Assembly: GCA_910586045.1 (NCBI GenBank)
Contig: CAJUIH010000002.1
Coordinates: forward strand, 17,591 to 81,590
Length of the DNA stretch: 64,000 bases
Source of the DNA: an uncultured Eubacterium sp.
GTDB lineage: Bacteria; Bacillota; Clostridia; Lachnospirales; Lachnospiraceae
Reading direction: 5' to 3'
Shown piece after piece: positions 22,060-30,778 of this stretch; positions within the stretch are counted from its first letter, which is position 1, and each line of letters begins with the position of its first letter. Below the pieces are notes generated by a model, which worked only from the letters and a program-made list of their open reading frames with translations, did no database searches and was not told the origin of the DNA. The position numbers and the translations under genes were made by a program.

Positions 22060-23421
22060 TTATTTTGTTTCTTCCACTCCCTCCTGCCCAAGCAGATGAT
22101 TCACAAACTGCTGCGCCGTACGGCCGGATATGCCCCCATGGCTTAATTCCCATTTATTTGCCTCCCGGCACAGTTCTTCCTCGCTCATACGGATGCCCGA
22201 ACGCCGTGCCAGTCCGGTTACAATCGCAAAATACTCTTTCTGGCTCGGTTTCGAAAAACTGATCGTCACACCGAAACGGTTTACAAGCGAGAGTTTTTCT
22301 TCCATCGTATCGGACTGGTGCATCCCGTCCGACACCTTGATATCACTGCGGTCGCTCCATGTCTCCCGGATAATATGGCGCCGGTTGGAGGTCGCGTAGA
22401 TCAGGATGTTTTCCGGCTTTGTTTCCACGCCGCCTTCAATCACCGCTTTTAAAAACTTATACTCGATTTCAAATTCCTCAAAAGACAAGTCGTCCATATA
22501 AATAATAAACCGGTAATTACGGTTTTTGATCTGCGCTATGACATTGGACAGGTCTTGAAACTGGTGCTTATATATTTCGATCATGCGCAGCCCCTGGTCA
22601 TAAAACGCATTGACAATGGCCTTGATACTTGTCGATTTTCCGGTACCGCTGTCGCCAAACAGCAGCACATTGTTTGCTTTGCGCCCTTCTACAAACGCGC
22701 GTGTATTGTCTGCCAGCTTTTTCTTTTGGATCTCATAACCGATCAAATCATCCAGCATCACCTGGTCCATATTATTGATCGGGCAAAATACGATCCGTGA
22801 AAGCGTCTGTGCGCCCGGCTGCGCGGTACCCTTTGTCTGATCCGCCGCGGTGCTGATGCGAAACGCCTTATTCAGCCCAAACATGCCCACGCCGTAATCC
22901 CTGTAAAAATCTGTAACGAAAGTAAAAAACTGTTCCTCGTCCGCCGCGTGTTCCAGCCGTTCACTGAGCGCCTGTACTTTCTCACTGACATTTTTATTGT
23001 ACATAAGCTCCGGCTTCCCAATGGCGCGGTAATCGGAAAGCCTGGTAAAACAATCGATGCCGAGCGTCTGTTCGATCCCGCTGAAATCATAATCAAACAA
23101 TTGTTTAAACACCCGAAAATCATTCTTGGCAAAATAATTGACGCTCCCCTCTTTTGCCCCGACTTTCTCACAGGTAATACTAAACGGATTTTCATTGGTA
23201 ATCAGCAGAAAGGTAAGATAATTATGCCACAGGTTTTTATTAAACCCATAATCCGTAGCCGTAACCAACAGCCTTTTGACCTGCCTGTATACCCGTCTGA
23301 CCAATTCATCCTTATCCTGTCTGTCTGCACGCAGGTCCGAACAGATCCTGCACAATTCCATTAAAATAGAATCCTGCGGCAAGTCTCCATACAACAATAA
23401 TTTTGATACAATATGATCCAT
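22060..23421 (-). CDS. DUF815 family AAA-type ATPase
   Basis: 453 residues. An N-terminal helical region is followed by an ATPase with Walker [10 protein letters not shown] near 259, Walker [12 protein letters not shown] and the DUF815 motif [12 protein letters not shown]. Function is unknown; the family is common in Clostridia and proteobacteria. First gene of a minus-strand series that continues with mgtE. The ATG at 23421 follows caggggg. Confidence 0.88.
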   Translation of the reverse strand: MDHIVSKLLLYGDLPQDSILMELCRICSDLRADRQDKDELVRRVYRQVKRLLVTATDYGFNKNLWHNYLTFLLITNENPFSITCEKVGAKEGSVNYFAKNDFRVFKQLFDYDFSGIEQTLGIDCFTRLSDYRAIGKPELMYNKNVSEKVQALSERLEHAADEEQFFTFVTDFYRDYGVGMFGLNKAFRISTAADQTKGTAQPGAQTLSRIVFCPINNMDQVMLDDLIGYEIQKKKLADNTRAFVEGRKANNVLLFGDSGTGKSTSIKAIVNAFYDQGLRMIEIYKHQFQDLSNVIAQIKNRNYRFIIYMDDLSFEEFEIEYKFLKAVIEGGVETKPENILIYATSNRRHIIRETWSDRSDIKVSDGMHQSDTMEEKLSLVNRFGVTISFSKPSQKEYFAIVTGLARRSGIRMSEEELCREANKWELSHGGISGRTAQQFVNHLLGQEGVEETK

Positions 23422-23553
23422 AAATACCCCCTGCCTTTTGCGGCCCGCTGCGGCAGTCCTGCCAGCAACGTTAGATTTCCTTTATTATACTAAGATAACA
23501 CAAGCTGGTCCCGCTTTCAAACAAAAAAATAAGAAATTAGCCAAACAATAAAT

Positions 23554-23606
23554 AAAAAAAGGCTTTCTGATCTTTCCATCCTTTCAGAAATCAGAAGCCT
23601 TTTTTC
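23554..23606 (-). terminator. Bidirectional terminator after degV gene
   Basis: Stem GGCTTtCTGAT / ATCAGAAGCC (23561-23571 and 23590-23599) flanked by A-run and T-run, so it works on either strand. It lies between the degV stop and the DUF815 start. Confidence 0.8.
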
Positions 23607-23627
23607 TAATAATCGAAAACGGTACCC

Positions 23628-24467
23628 TTAAACAGCGATAATCACGCCCCCGTTATTTGCATACATACTGCTGACGCCAGCCGTTTCCAAAATCAAAATC
23701 TCCTTAAAATGCGCTGCCTGTTCAATCAGTTCACGTACTTTCTGCGCCCGCTTTGGACAATTGCAATGGGAAATCGCAAGTATTTTCTGCTCGCAGTCCT
23801 TTGTCTTGTCTATCACTTCTTTCACCATCCGCTCCAGCGCCTTATTCATACCCTGTGCCTGCGCCAGTTGGCAGATCTGCCCGTCCGGGGTAGAACCCAT
23901 AATCGGCTTGATTTTAAGCACGCCCGCCACCAAAGCCTTTAAGTTGCTAAGTCTTCCGTTTTTGCGCAGCGTTTCCAGGGTTTCCAGCACAAAAAAAGTC
24001 TGCTGCTGTTCAATATACTGTCCGGTCTGTACAACCGTCTCTTCAAACGTATGGCCCGCCTTTTCCAATTCCTGTATTTTAATGCCGATTAATGTTTCCC
24101 CGACCGACGCCGAACAGGAGTCAAACACATGCACTTTTTTCTGCGGAAAATCCGTCTCAAACATCTGCTTTGCCACCATCGCGCTGTTATAAGAACCGCT
24201 CAGCTTTGAAGACAGTGTCACCACATAAACGCGTTCGGCATCCGAATCGAATGCTTCGTAGTATTTCTGCGGCGACGGACACGCCGACTTCGGACAGTTC
24301 GGGCTTTCTTTTACTTTCTGCAAAAACTCCAACTGCTGGAAACTCTCGTCATCTACCACATGATAGTCATCCACGTCCAGCTCCAGCGGCACGGATTGAA
24401 AATGCCCGTCTTCTTTTAATTCCTGCGGCAGTTCCCCGCAACTGTCTACAATAATTTTATAATGCAT
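23628..24467 (-). CDS. DegV family fatty-acid-binding protein
   Basis: 279 residues. N-terminal IIVDSCGELP, then TLSSKLSGSYNSA (lipid head-group loop) and VFDSCSASVGE, the classical DegV signature; FVLETLETLRKNGRLS is in the second half. Binds a fatty acid, in several species for FakA-dependent phosphorylation. Single gene with a strong aggagga ribosome site and its own terminator. Confidence 0.93.
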   Translation of the reverse strand: MHYKIIVDSCGELPQELKEDGHFQSVPLELDVDDYHVVDDESFQQLEFLQKVKESPNCPKSACPSPQKYYEAFDSDAERVYVVTLSSKLSGSYNSAMVAKQMFETDFPQKKVHVFDSCSASVGETLIGIKIQELEKAGHTFEETVVQTGQYIEQQQTFFVLETLETLRKNGRLSNLKALVAGVLKIKPIMGSTPDGQICQLAQAQGMNKALERMVKEVIDKTKDCEQKILAISHCNCPKRAQKVRELIEQAAHFKEILILETAGVSSMYANNGGVIIAV

Positions 24468-24622
24468 AACTTCCTCCTGTATGGCCCAGCCACCAAATCC
24501 TTGCGCCGCAAAAGTTTTTTATGCGGCTTAATATGATTTTTATTTTGATTTGATATAGTATTCATTACTACTTGATAATACCATCATTACGGAAGTTTGT
24601 AAATACATTTTTTTAAAATGGA
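24468..24622. other. Upstream region of degV
   Basis: AT-rich part of a 1.37-kb gene-free stretch. It must hold the degV promoter; TATTAT and TACTAT boxes are present without a clear -35. Confidence 0.4.
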
Positions 24623-24666
24623 GGGGGATTTTGTGGGGGTGCGCGGGGGAAGTGGGGGAAGTGGGG
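24623..24666 (+). repeat. G-run cluster with quadruplex potential
   Basis: Five runs of four or five G at 24623, 24635, 24645, 24654 and 24663 with spacers of 4-7 nt. It touches the outer arm of E3. Four runs are enough for a G-quadruplex on this strand. Confidence 0.7.
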
Positions 24667-24891
24667 AGAGGCGGTTTACCCGGCCTTACGGCGGCCCTCC
24701 AGAACGTTAAGAATCCCTAAGCATTCTGTTTTTACGCAGCGTAAGGCCCCGGTCGCGGCGCCTAGTCCGCCCTGGCCCCCGCCAGTGGCTAAAGGCGCCG
24801 CTTGGCTTCGCCCCTACGTTATCGAACAGAATGCTAAGGGATTCTAAACGTTCTTTCAAAGCCGCCGTAAGGCCGGGCAAACCACCTCTCC
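24665..24891 (-). repeat. Long structured hairpin element E3 (type II)
   Basis: 227 bp. The outer arms (GGAGAGGCGGTTTACCCGGC against its imperfect complement) continue inward to a CTTAGCATTCTG / CAGAATGCTTAG core shared with the other elements. The centre, read on the minus strand, has AGGGGCGAAGC and a long hairpin GCGGCGCCT / AGGCGCCGC capped by CTGGC / GCCAG. That centre is shared with E4 but not E1, E2 or E5. Confidence 0.8.
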
Positions 24892-25072
24892 AGTCTAGCC
24901 TTTCGCATGCGTTACGCCGCATTTGCTCACGGATCGTCCTGTTAACCGTTTATTGGTCAATCCACTTTCGTTATCCAGTTTCTGGTATGTATATTACCAC
25001 TCCTGGATCCAGGATATTTTTCCAAAGGCCTGCTGTCTATCGAGCTAGCTATTTTTAGCCAGCATTCGATAC

Positions 25073-25168
25073 CTATATATTCGGTGATCGAATACTGCAC
25101 AATAAACCCGATAAACGGCAGGCCAGAAACAAATGATATTGTGCTGAAATTTTACGCCGTTTATATAG
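25073..25168 (+). repeat. 96-bp interleaved inverted repeat, copy C
   Basis: Copy with the clearest terminal inverted repeats, CTATATATTCGGTG at the left and CGCCGTTTATATAG at the right. One base of the internal stem (ATAAACGGCA instead of ATAAACGGCG) is changed relative to copies A and B. Confidence 0.8.
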
Positions 25169-25326
25169 TACATCGGTCACTAAATAACGCAAAGGTAGGC
25201 GCCGGATATTTTTTCGAGCGTGCATGACAAAAACCGGAGGTGTACCGGGGATCCCTCGGATTTTTGCCATGTACTATCGGAAAAATAGACAAATAAAACT
25301 ATGAGATATTTATTGGCCGATGTACT
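25167..25326. repeat. 160-bp segment bounded by 10-bp inverted repeats
   Basis: AGTACATCGG at 25167-25176 and its exact complement CCGATGTACT at 25317-25326. Inside is an imperfect 49-nt hairpin from CATGACAAAAACCGGAGG (25223) to its partner ending at 25271. It abuts 96-bp copy C on the left and a MITE-like unit on the right. Nature unknown. Confidence 0.5.
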
Positions 25327-25328
25327 AA

Positions 25329-25481
25329 TGCCCTGTAAAGTCTAAAACTGTTACAAAACAAGGCACTGAAAATGAACTATTCAGCAAAAATTGGCTTAGG
25401 ATACAGCCTTTTCAACTTTTTACTGCTATATTACCAAAAACAAATAAAATATTTTATAACAGTTTTAGCCTTTACAGGGCA
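25329..25481. repeat. MITE-like 153-bp unit
   Basis: 25-bp terminal inverted repeats (25329-25353 and 25457-25481) beginning TGCCCTGTAAAG, differing at one position. The interior is AT-rich and has no coding capacity. No target duplication was seen. It fits a miniature inverted-repeat transposable element. Confidence 0.6.
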
Positions 25482-25572
25482 CTCGCATACAAACCTGCTC
25501 CACGAAACCATGCCAGCCGCCCGCTGTCACACTATGAATGCCCTACATTTCACGTAAAGCCCGAGAAAACCA

Positions 25573-25808
25573 GCCGGCTGCGGGGCGGGGGACTGGCTTG
25601 CGGCGACGTTGGAAGAATGCTTAGAATCCCTTAGCATTCTGTTCGGTAACGCAGGGGCGAAGCAAAGCGGCGCCTTTAGCTGCTGGCGTAAGCCAGGGCG
25701 AACTAGGCGCCGCGTCCGGGGCATGCCGTTTTGTAAATACAGAATGCTTAGAGATTCTTAGCATTCTGGAGCCGGAGCCGCAAGCCAGTCCCCCGCCCCG
25801 CAGCCGGC
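25573..25808 (+). repeat. Long structured hairpin element E4 (type II)
   Basis: 236 bp. The outer arms GCCGGCTGCGGGGCGGGGGA and complement, and TTAGCATTCTG / CAGAATGCTTAG, are followed by the same type II centre as E3: AGGGGCGAAGC, then GCGGCGCCT / AGGCGCCGC capped by CTGGC / GCCAG. It lies about 30 bp beyond the 3' end of the transglutaminase-like gene. Confidence 0.8.
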
Positions 25809-25840
25809 GTCCCCTCAGCCGATCAAAACTATGCCAATCC

Positions 25841-27046
25841 CTAAGGAAATATAATCACAAAGATATTAAGCTGCACATCTGTTTTGTAATATACCGTCCC
25901 CAGCCCGCCGCAATACTGGCTGATATGGTAATCCGACAGAAAGTATTCTTTTGCGCGCGTACACAGCTCGCTGTCTGCAAATTTCACGGATACATTTTTT
26001 TTGCCCGATGTATAGGCCTTTTCAAAAATTGCCCCAATCGCCGCGATCGATGTTTCATCAAATGCCGTAAAGTATTTTTTTTCACGCACATAGTAATTGT
26101 TTTTTGTCGCTGTACACGCTGGCAGCGCAAAGCTTACCTGCGGTGTGTGGTCGCGCATCATCTCTTCGGTTGTAATATTTAAATAATCGTACTCTACATA
26201 TTTTACGTCGTTTTGCTCATCGTCATGGTATTTGGAGTTTCCCCAAGTGACGTCTACATAATACCAGTCCCCGTCCAGACAGACCAGATTCCAGGCATGC
26301 GGGCCTCCTTTGGCCATCCCGGTTACGACTACGCAGGGGATGTCCAATCGTTCTAACAGATACTGCATGGCGTTCGCATAGCCCTGGCAGACGGTTTCCT
26401 TTCCCAAAAAGACGCTGATGATGTTTTGGTTATTTTCTGCCTGTAAGTTATAATCTACCGTTTGAATCAGCCTGCGGTAGATTCCGCGCACTTTTTTATA
26501 ATCTGACTGGCCTTTTAGCCCTTTGTAGTATTTTTGCGCCTGTACGTCTATTTGTTTTTGGATCTCGCCGCGTTCTTTTTCATCCATTGTATAGTTCGGC
26601 GAAAACGATACCAGTTCCGTTTCCCCGTTGTGCCGGTATTGGGTGTAGCGAAAGCTTTCTACCCAAAAAAGCCCGCCGTAATCCGCTTTGATACAGTTAA
26701 AGATATCTTCCAGGCTCTTTCCCTGCGCTTTGGAAAGCATGACTTCCTCTTTATGGTTCATGACAGCGTCTAACATCTGGTCGTATATTTTCTGGTCCTG
26801 CTGGTCCAGCGATTCATAGGCGTATTTGCCGCCGGATATGCATTCCGCCTCATAGGGCAGTTCCAATGCGTCCATATGCTGCTTTAGTTCTATATTCTGT
26901 TTGACGGTGTTTACTACTTCTTCCACCGGTTTTATCATACCCGAAAACATTTCAGACAAACCACAGCCCGCAAATGTCCCGGCCAGGGCAAGTGCCAGCA
27001 TGCCAGCCGCAAGCCGCAGGCCGCTTTTTTTATGATTCCGCTTCAT
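25841..27046 (-). CDS. Transglutaminase-like lipoprotein
   Basis: 401 residues from the ATG at 27046, chosen because ggaaagga lies 7-8 nt upstream; a GTG six codons earlier is also open. Lipoprotein signal with lipobox FAGC (LALAGTFAGC). The C-terminal half carries a transglutaminase-like triad: Cys in ETVCQGYANAMQ, His in GGPHAWNLV and Asp in YYVDVTWG. It probably acts at the cell surface as a cysteine protease or protein-modifying enzyme; the substrate is unknown. A hydrophobic C-terminal end (LNIFVIIFP) is unusual. Confidence 0.85.
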   Translation of the reverse strand: MKRNHKKSGLRLAAGMLALALAGTFAGCGLSEMFSGMIKPVEEVVNTVKQNIELKQHMDALELPYEAECISGGKYAYESLDQQDQKIYDQMLDAVMNHKEEVMLSKAQGKSLEDIFNCIKADYGGLFWVESFRYTQYRHNGETELVSFSPNYTMDEKERGEIQKQIDVQAQKYYKGLKGQSDYKKVRGIYRRLIQTVDYNLQAENNQNIISVFLGKETVCQGYANAMQYLLERLDIPCVVVTGMAKGGPHAWNLVCLDGDWYYVDVTWGNSKYHDDEQNDVKYVEYDYLNITTEEMMRDHTPQVSFALPACTATKNNYYVREKKYFTAFDETSIAAIGAIFEKAYTSGKKNVSVKFADSELCTRAKEYFLSDYHISQYCGGLGTVYYKTDVQLNIFVIIFP

Positions 27047-27203
27047 TTTTTCATTCCTTTCCACAAATCCACCTTGATTGCTGCTGCCTTTTCTATGATA
27101 GCCTGCCGAAAGCGGATTTTCAATTGTTTTATTCTTTTTTATTCTTTTTTAAGATTCCCGGCGGGATTTTTGTCGAATTTGAGACGGTACACAAAATATC
27201 CGC

Positions 27204-27231
27204 TTGTAAAAAACAGACGATCCTTTATAAT
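27204..27231 (+). promoter_or_regulatory. Promoter of the DUF5721-like gene
   Basis: TTGTAA (27204-27209), 16-bp spacer, TATAAT (27226-27231), about 50 bp before the start. Confidence 0.65.
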
Positions 27232-27282
27232 ACAAGAGTAAGGAAAAGCTTCCCAAAACTTATGGAGGAGAACTGATTCACT

Positions 27283-27786
27283 ATGAAAGCATTGCAGCTA
27301 CCAGAAAAAAAAGAATTTATGCACCGGCTTTTATGCAGCCCGCTGTTTGATAACTTCCTTTTGTCGGAAGCATCTATCCACGCCGCGGTTACTTATGAGA
27401 TCGACGGAACGCTGAACCCGGATTTTTATTCCGCCCAGGAACGGTCTGACCAGCATTTAGACGGCCTGGCGTATATGCCGTACGGACGGCTGCGCCCGGT
27501 TTTCTATTCTCTGATCCGAGGCCGCAATACCCCCTCTTATTTTAAGTTTGTGCTGATGCTGTCGCCGGAAAATCTGCACAATACCATTCAGGCATCCGGC
27601 ACGTCTGTCACCGTGTCAGATATCAGCGCCGTTTTTGTAAATATCCGTTTTCAGAACGGCCAGCTATTGTTAACTACAGGTGTATCGTACCGAAACTTTA
27701 TCCCGGAAAAAGGTTTTGAAAGGGAATGGGATCGGTTAACAATGCACTTTCTAAAAAAAAATAACATTATTTTTTCAGAAATTTAG
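27283..27786 (+). CDS. DUF5721-like conserved protein
   Basis: 167 residues, no membrane segment or signal. The opening (MKALQLPEKKEFMHRLLCSP, then LFDNFLLSEASI) and the central YEIDGTLNPDFYS match a protein family of unknown function frequent in Lachnospiraceae, which I recall as DUF5721. Single gene with its own promoter and a ggaggag ribosome site, divergent from the transglutaminase-like gene. Confidence 0.65.
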   Translation: MKALQLPEKKEFMHRLLCSPLFDNFLLSEASIHAAVTYEIDGTLNPDFYSAQERSDQHLDGLAYMPYGRLRPVFYSLIRGRNTPSYFKFVLMLSPENLHNTIQASGTSVTVSDISAVFVNIRFQNGQLLLTTGVSYRNFIPEKGFEREWDRLTMHFLKKNNIIFSEI

Positions 27787-27796
27787 TTGTTTTTAC

Positions 27797-27825
27797 TTTA
27801 CTTTTCCATTTTCGTATGATATTCT
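27797..27825 (+). promoter_or_regulatory. Promoter of cold-shock gene
   Basis: TTTACT (27797-27802), 17-bp spacer, TATTCT (27820-27825). It lies right after the preceding gene's stop, so the transcript has a leader of only about 35 nt. Confidence 0.5.
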
Positions 27826-27868
27826 TAGCGTAAGCTGTCAACAGCTAATATGATTTGGAGGTACTGTC

Positions 27869-28072
27869 ATGAATAAGGGTACAGTAAAATGGTTTAACAA
27901 TCAGAAAGGTTACGGTTTCATTACAGATGAAGAGGGCAAGGATGTTTTTGTACATTTCTCTGGATTGAACATGGATGGATTCAAGTCTTTGGAAGAAGGC
28001 GCTACGGTGGAATTTGAAGTAACAGAAGGTGCCAAAGGCCCGCAGGCTACAAATGTAACTGTAATTAAATAG
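27869..28072 (+). CDS. Cold-shock protein (CspA family)
   Basis: 67 residues, a single cold-shock domain. RNP1 is KGYGFI and RNP2 is VFVHFS, on the usual five-strand OB fold. Binds single-stranded RNA and DNA and melts mRNA structure. Strong ribosome site ttggaggt. Confidence 0.97.
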   Translation: MNKGTVKWFNNQKGYGFITDEEGKDVFVHFSGLNMDGFKSLEEGATVEFEVTEGAKGPQATNVTVIK

Positions 28073-28199
28073 TTAAACTAAGATGTGCATTAATCAATAC
28101 AAAGTTTTTCAAATGTACATTATCATCATATAATAGAAAGATTGATCGATTATATACGTCATTGACGAACAAGCATTTGATTATTACACAACAAAAAGA

Positions 28200-28296
28200 G
28201 GCTGTCGCATGAACAAATACAGCAATATATAGTAGTTTCAGATTTCGATCTGCTATATTGGGTATGTATTTTGCTTCATGCGGCAGCCCTTTTGTT
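28200..28296 (+). terminator. Long hairpin terminator downstream of cold-shock gene
   Basis: Outer stem GGCTGTCGCATGA (28200-28212) / TCATGCGGCAGCC (28276-28288), inner stem CAATATATAGTAG / CTGCTATATTG, then CTTTTGTTTT. Longer than usual for a terminator. It may double as a regulatory RNA. Confidence 0.6.
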
Positions 28297-28364
28297 TTCC
28301 ATAATAAGGGGCTGCCCCAAAAACACTTACCATATTTCTGGTTTCCTTACATAGCCCGCATTTG

Positions 28365-29741
28365 TCACCACTGCAGGCGCAGGCCTTTCGGATAGTGATT
28401 TTTGAGCACCCCTTGGGATACCTTGCCCCAGCCGACCGAACAGCCGTCAATCACCGCAAGCGTCCATCCGTTTTGTCCGCTGCAGCTTATGGATTCCCCA
28501 TGCAGATAACGCATTGGTTCCGCAAGCTCTGCCACACGTATCACATCCTTTGGATGCAGCGCCATGGCAAACGCGTGGGACGGCTCCAGGCGGCCTTTTC
28601 GGATCCATCCAATCTCAAGCCCGGCCCGTTCCGTCTTCAGGCCGTCCAGACTGCCCAGGCCGGACGGAAGCAGGCAGATCTGCCCGCCAAAAACAACCAG
28701 CTTTCCTGTGCGCAGGTATTCCTCCATCCGCGCCGCCGTTTCCTCCGACAGCGTTTCCCGGCAAAACGCGGATACTGCCTGCGCATCTTTTTTTGCCAGC
28801 GCGGAATGCGTACCCGCGCTGCCCTTGGACCGTTTTTTTCCGCCCCCGCTCAAAGCACCGAAACCAGCACCGGCTTCCCGCCCCAAAAGCAGCGTATCGT
28901 CTTTCTGAAAGCACGCGGCGAAATGCCCTTCCCCGCGATGCAGATGCGGCCAGACCTGTTCGGTTCGATCCAGGGTAAACTGCGGAAATTCCTGTACAAA
29001 CCACTCTGCCGTCTCTTCGTTTTCCTGCGGTGCAAAGGTACAGGTAGAATAAACCAGGCGTCCGCCTGGTTTTAACATCCGCGCTGCCTGCCGTAAAATA
29101 CCGCGCTGCCTTTCCGCACATGACAGCGTCCGCTGCAGGCTCCATTCCCCGCGGGCATTTTCATCTTTTCGAAACATCCCCTCACCGGAACACGGCGCGT
29201 CCACTAGGATCCGGTCAAAAAATTCCATAAACCGGGGGGTCAGCCGTCCTGGCTCTTCCCTTAATACAACCGCGTTTTTTATGCCCATGCGTTCGATATT
29301 CCTGGATAATATTTTCGCCCGCGCGCCGACGATTTCATTGGAAACCAGCAGCCCCGTTCCCTGCAGCCGCGCGGCAATCTGCGTACTTTTCCCGCCCGGA
29401 GCGGCGCAAAGGTCCAGCACGCGGTCGCCCGCGGCCGGGTCTAGCAGCTCTGCCGCTATCATCGCGCTCGGCTCCTGAATATAATAAGCACCCGCTTCAT
29501 GCAGCGGCAGCTTGCCGGGCTGTACGTCAGGCGCATAATAAAACCCCTCTTTTGCCCACGGCACGGTCTGCGTATCAATCCCCGCAGCAAAAAGCAGTCC
29601 CTTTAGCCTGTCCGGTTTTATTTTAAGCAGGTTGCAGCGCAGGCCATAAACGCGTTCTTTTTCATAGCAGGCCAAAAAGTCTTCCCCGGCTTCGCCTAGC
29701 TGGCGCCGGATGCGTTCCTTAAAATCCCACGGAAGATCCAT
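28365..29741 (-). CDS. rsmF: rRNA cytosine-C5 methyltransferase, RsmF/NOL1-NOP2-Sun family
   Basis: 458 residues from the ATG at 29741, which has a very purine-rich ribosome site; a longer frame would overlap the upstream gene. SAM-binding VLDLCAAPGGKST, catalytic motif IV DAPCSGEGMFRK and motif VI VYSTCTF with the two cysteines of m5C methyltransferases. A C-terminal extra domain (about 300-458) resembles that of RsmF and YebU. Follows the HD hydrolase gene by 40 bp. Confidence 0.9.
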   Translation of the reverse strand: MDLPWDFKERIRRQLGEAGEDFLACYEKERVYGLRCNLLKIKPDRLKGLLFAAGIDTQTVPWAKEGFYYAPDVQPGKLPLHEAGAYYIQEPSAMIAAELLDPAAGDRVLDLCAAPGGKSTQIAARLQGTGLLVSNEIVGARAKILSRNIERMGIKNAVVLREEPGRLTPRFMEFFDRILVDAPCSGEGMFRKDENARGEWSLQRTLSCAERQRGILRQAARMLKPGGRLVYSTCTFAPQENEETAEWFVQEFPQFTLDRTEQVWPHLHRGEGHFAACFQKDDTLLLGREAGAGFGALSGGGKKRSKGSAGTHSALAKKDAQAVSAFCRETLSEETAARMEEYLRTGKLVVFGGQICLLPSGLGSLDGLKTERAGLEIGWIRKGRLEPSHAFAMALHPKDVIRVAELAEPMRYLHGESISCSGQNGWTLAVIDGCSVGWGKVSQGVLKNHYPKGLRLQW

Positions 29742-29781
29742 GCCCTCCCCCCCCCTTTCTATCCGGTTTTCCGGCACCCGG

Positions 29782-30741
29782 TCAGCCGTCGTTTTCATAT
29801 ACTTTCCGTATTAAGTGGTCCAGCTCGATCCACGCTTCCGTATCTTCAAACTCCCTGAGCTTTTCGGCAACCGTACGGTAGTACCAATGGTGCATCTCTT
29901 TTCTTTTTTCATTAAAGCGAAGCCAGAAATCTTCCTTATGCTTGCGGCTTCCCTGATAAGTCGCACGCATATTGGACAGCTTATCCGCCAGCGCAATCAT
30001 TTTCTCTTCCTTTGTTTTTTGATCCAGACTGTCGATAAACTCCTGTTTGCGGATTTTCCATGTATCCGACGCATTCTGCCCTTTCCGTTTGTTCTCGCTG
30101 TTGGACTGTACAAGCCGCGCGATCCGGCTGCCAAACGCCGCTTCGATATCCCCGGCGCCGTATGGCGTATCCTCGATAATGTCATGAAACAGGGCCGCGA
30201 TCATGATATCCTGATCCCTGGTCAACGTCATTGCAATCAGCGCGGTTTCAATCGGGTGGACGATATAGGGAACTGTGGATCCTTTTCGAACCTGGCCCTT
30301 ATGCGCCCGCATCGCAAATTCCAGCGCCCGCTCAAAGTTGTCTTTCCGTTCCTTTCGTTCCATCCGGCGTTTGTCGGTACCTCCCGTATCGGCTGCCAGC
30401 GCGCATGCCTGTGCAAATGCCTGTTTCACGTCGTCTTGATCGTCTTTTAGCAGCACATAAGGCGTATGCTCCAAAAGGTCTGCAAAAATCGATCCTTTGG
30501 GCTGGTCCAGCAGCATTCCAAGCAATTTTTGGCCTACAATAATAAAAGCATCCACAAGCGACTGCGTGTCTTCGCAGCATGCGCCGCCTGCCCGCCTGGT
30601 ACATAAATCACGGCTTTCGATTCCCGGAAAAAACAATAAATTGACGTCCCACCGTTCTTTTGAAAGCCTGCACAAACTATTCATTACATGCACGGAGTCA
30701 TCCGCATACGCGCTTCCCATCAATACCCCTATTGTGATCAT
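29782..30741 (-). CDS. HD-domain (p)ppGpp hydrolase-like protein with N-terminal sensor-like domain
   Basis: 319 residues. The C-terminal part (about 135-300) resembles the hydrolase half of RelA/SpoT and MESH1: AHKGQVRKGSTVPYIVHPIE, then LFHDIIEDT with the HD pair, then MIALADKLSNMRA. No synthetase, TGS or ACT domain follows. Residues 1-125 (MITIGVLMGSAY, FIIVGQKLLGML, TPYVLLKDDQDD) resemble one lobe of a LacI-type/periplasmic-binding fold. The fusion suggests ligand-controlled hydrolysis of an alarmone or nucleotide, which is inference. Ribosome site gaggagg. Confidence 0.75.
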   Translation of the reverse strand: MITIGVLMGSAYADDSVHVMNSLCRLSKERWDVNLLFFPGIESRDLCTRRAGGACCEDTQSLVDAFIIVGQKLLGMLLDQPKGSIFADLLEHTPYVLLKDDQDDVKQAFAQACALAADTGGTDKRRMERKERKDNFERALEFAMRAHKGQVRKGSTVPYIVHPIETALIAMTLTRDQDIMIAALFHDIIEDTPYGAGDIEAAFGSRIARLVQSNSENKRKGQNASDTWKIRKQEFIDSLDQKTKEEKMIALADKLSNMRATYQGSRKHKEDFWLRFNEKRKEMHHWYYRTVAEKLREFEDTEAWIELDHLIRKVYENDG

Positions 30742-30778
30742 GCCGTCCTCCTCTTATACAGCCGGTGCGCCTGCCCTG

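Noticed and set aside
22060..23550. M-box magnesium riboswitch ahead of mgtE
   Set aside because: mgtE follows DUF815 by 48 bp and the leader at 23422-23550 is too short and lacks the M-box core.
24468..25840. CRISPR array in the repeat-rich gap
   Set aside because: No regular short repeat-spacer pattern; units are single and of different kinds.
28362..29075. 237-codon plus-strand frame opposite rsmF
   Set aside because: Antisense shadow; the methyltransferase motifs on the minus strand are unambiguous.
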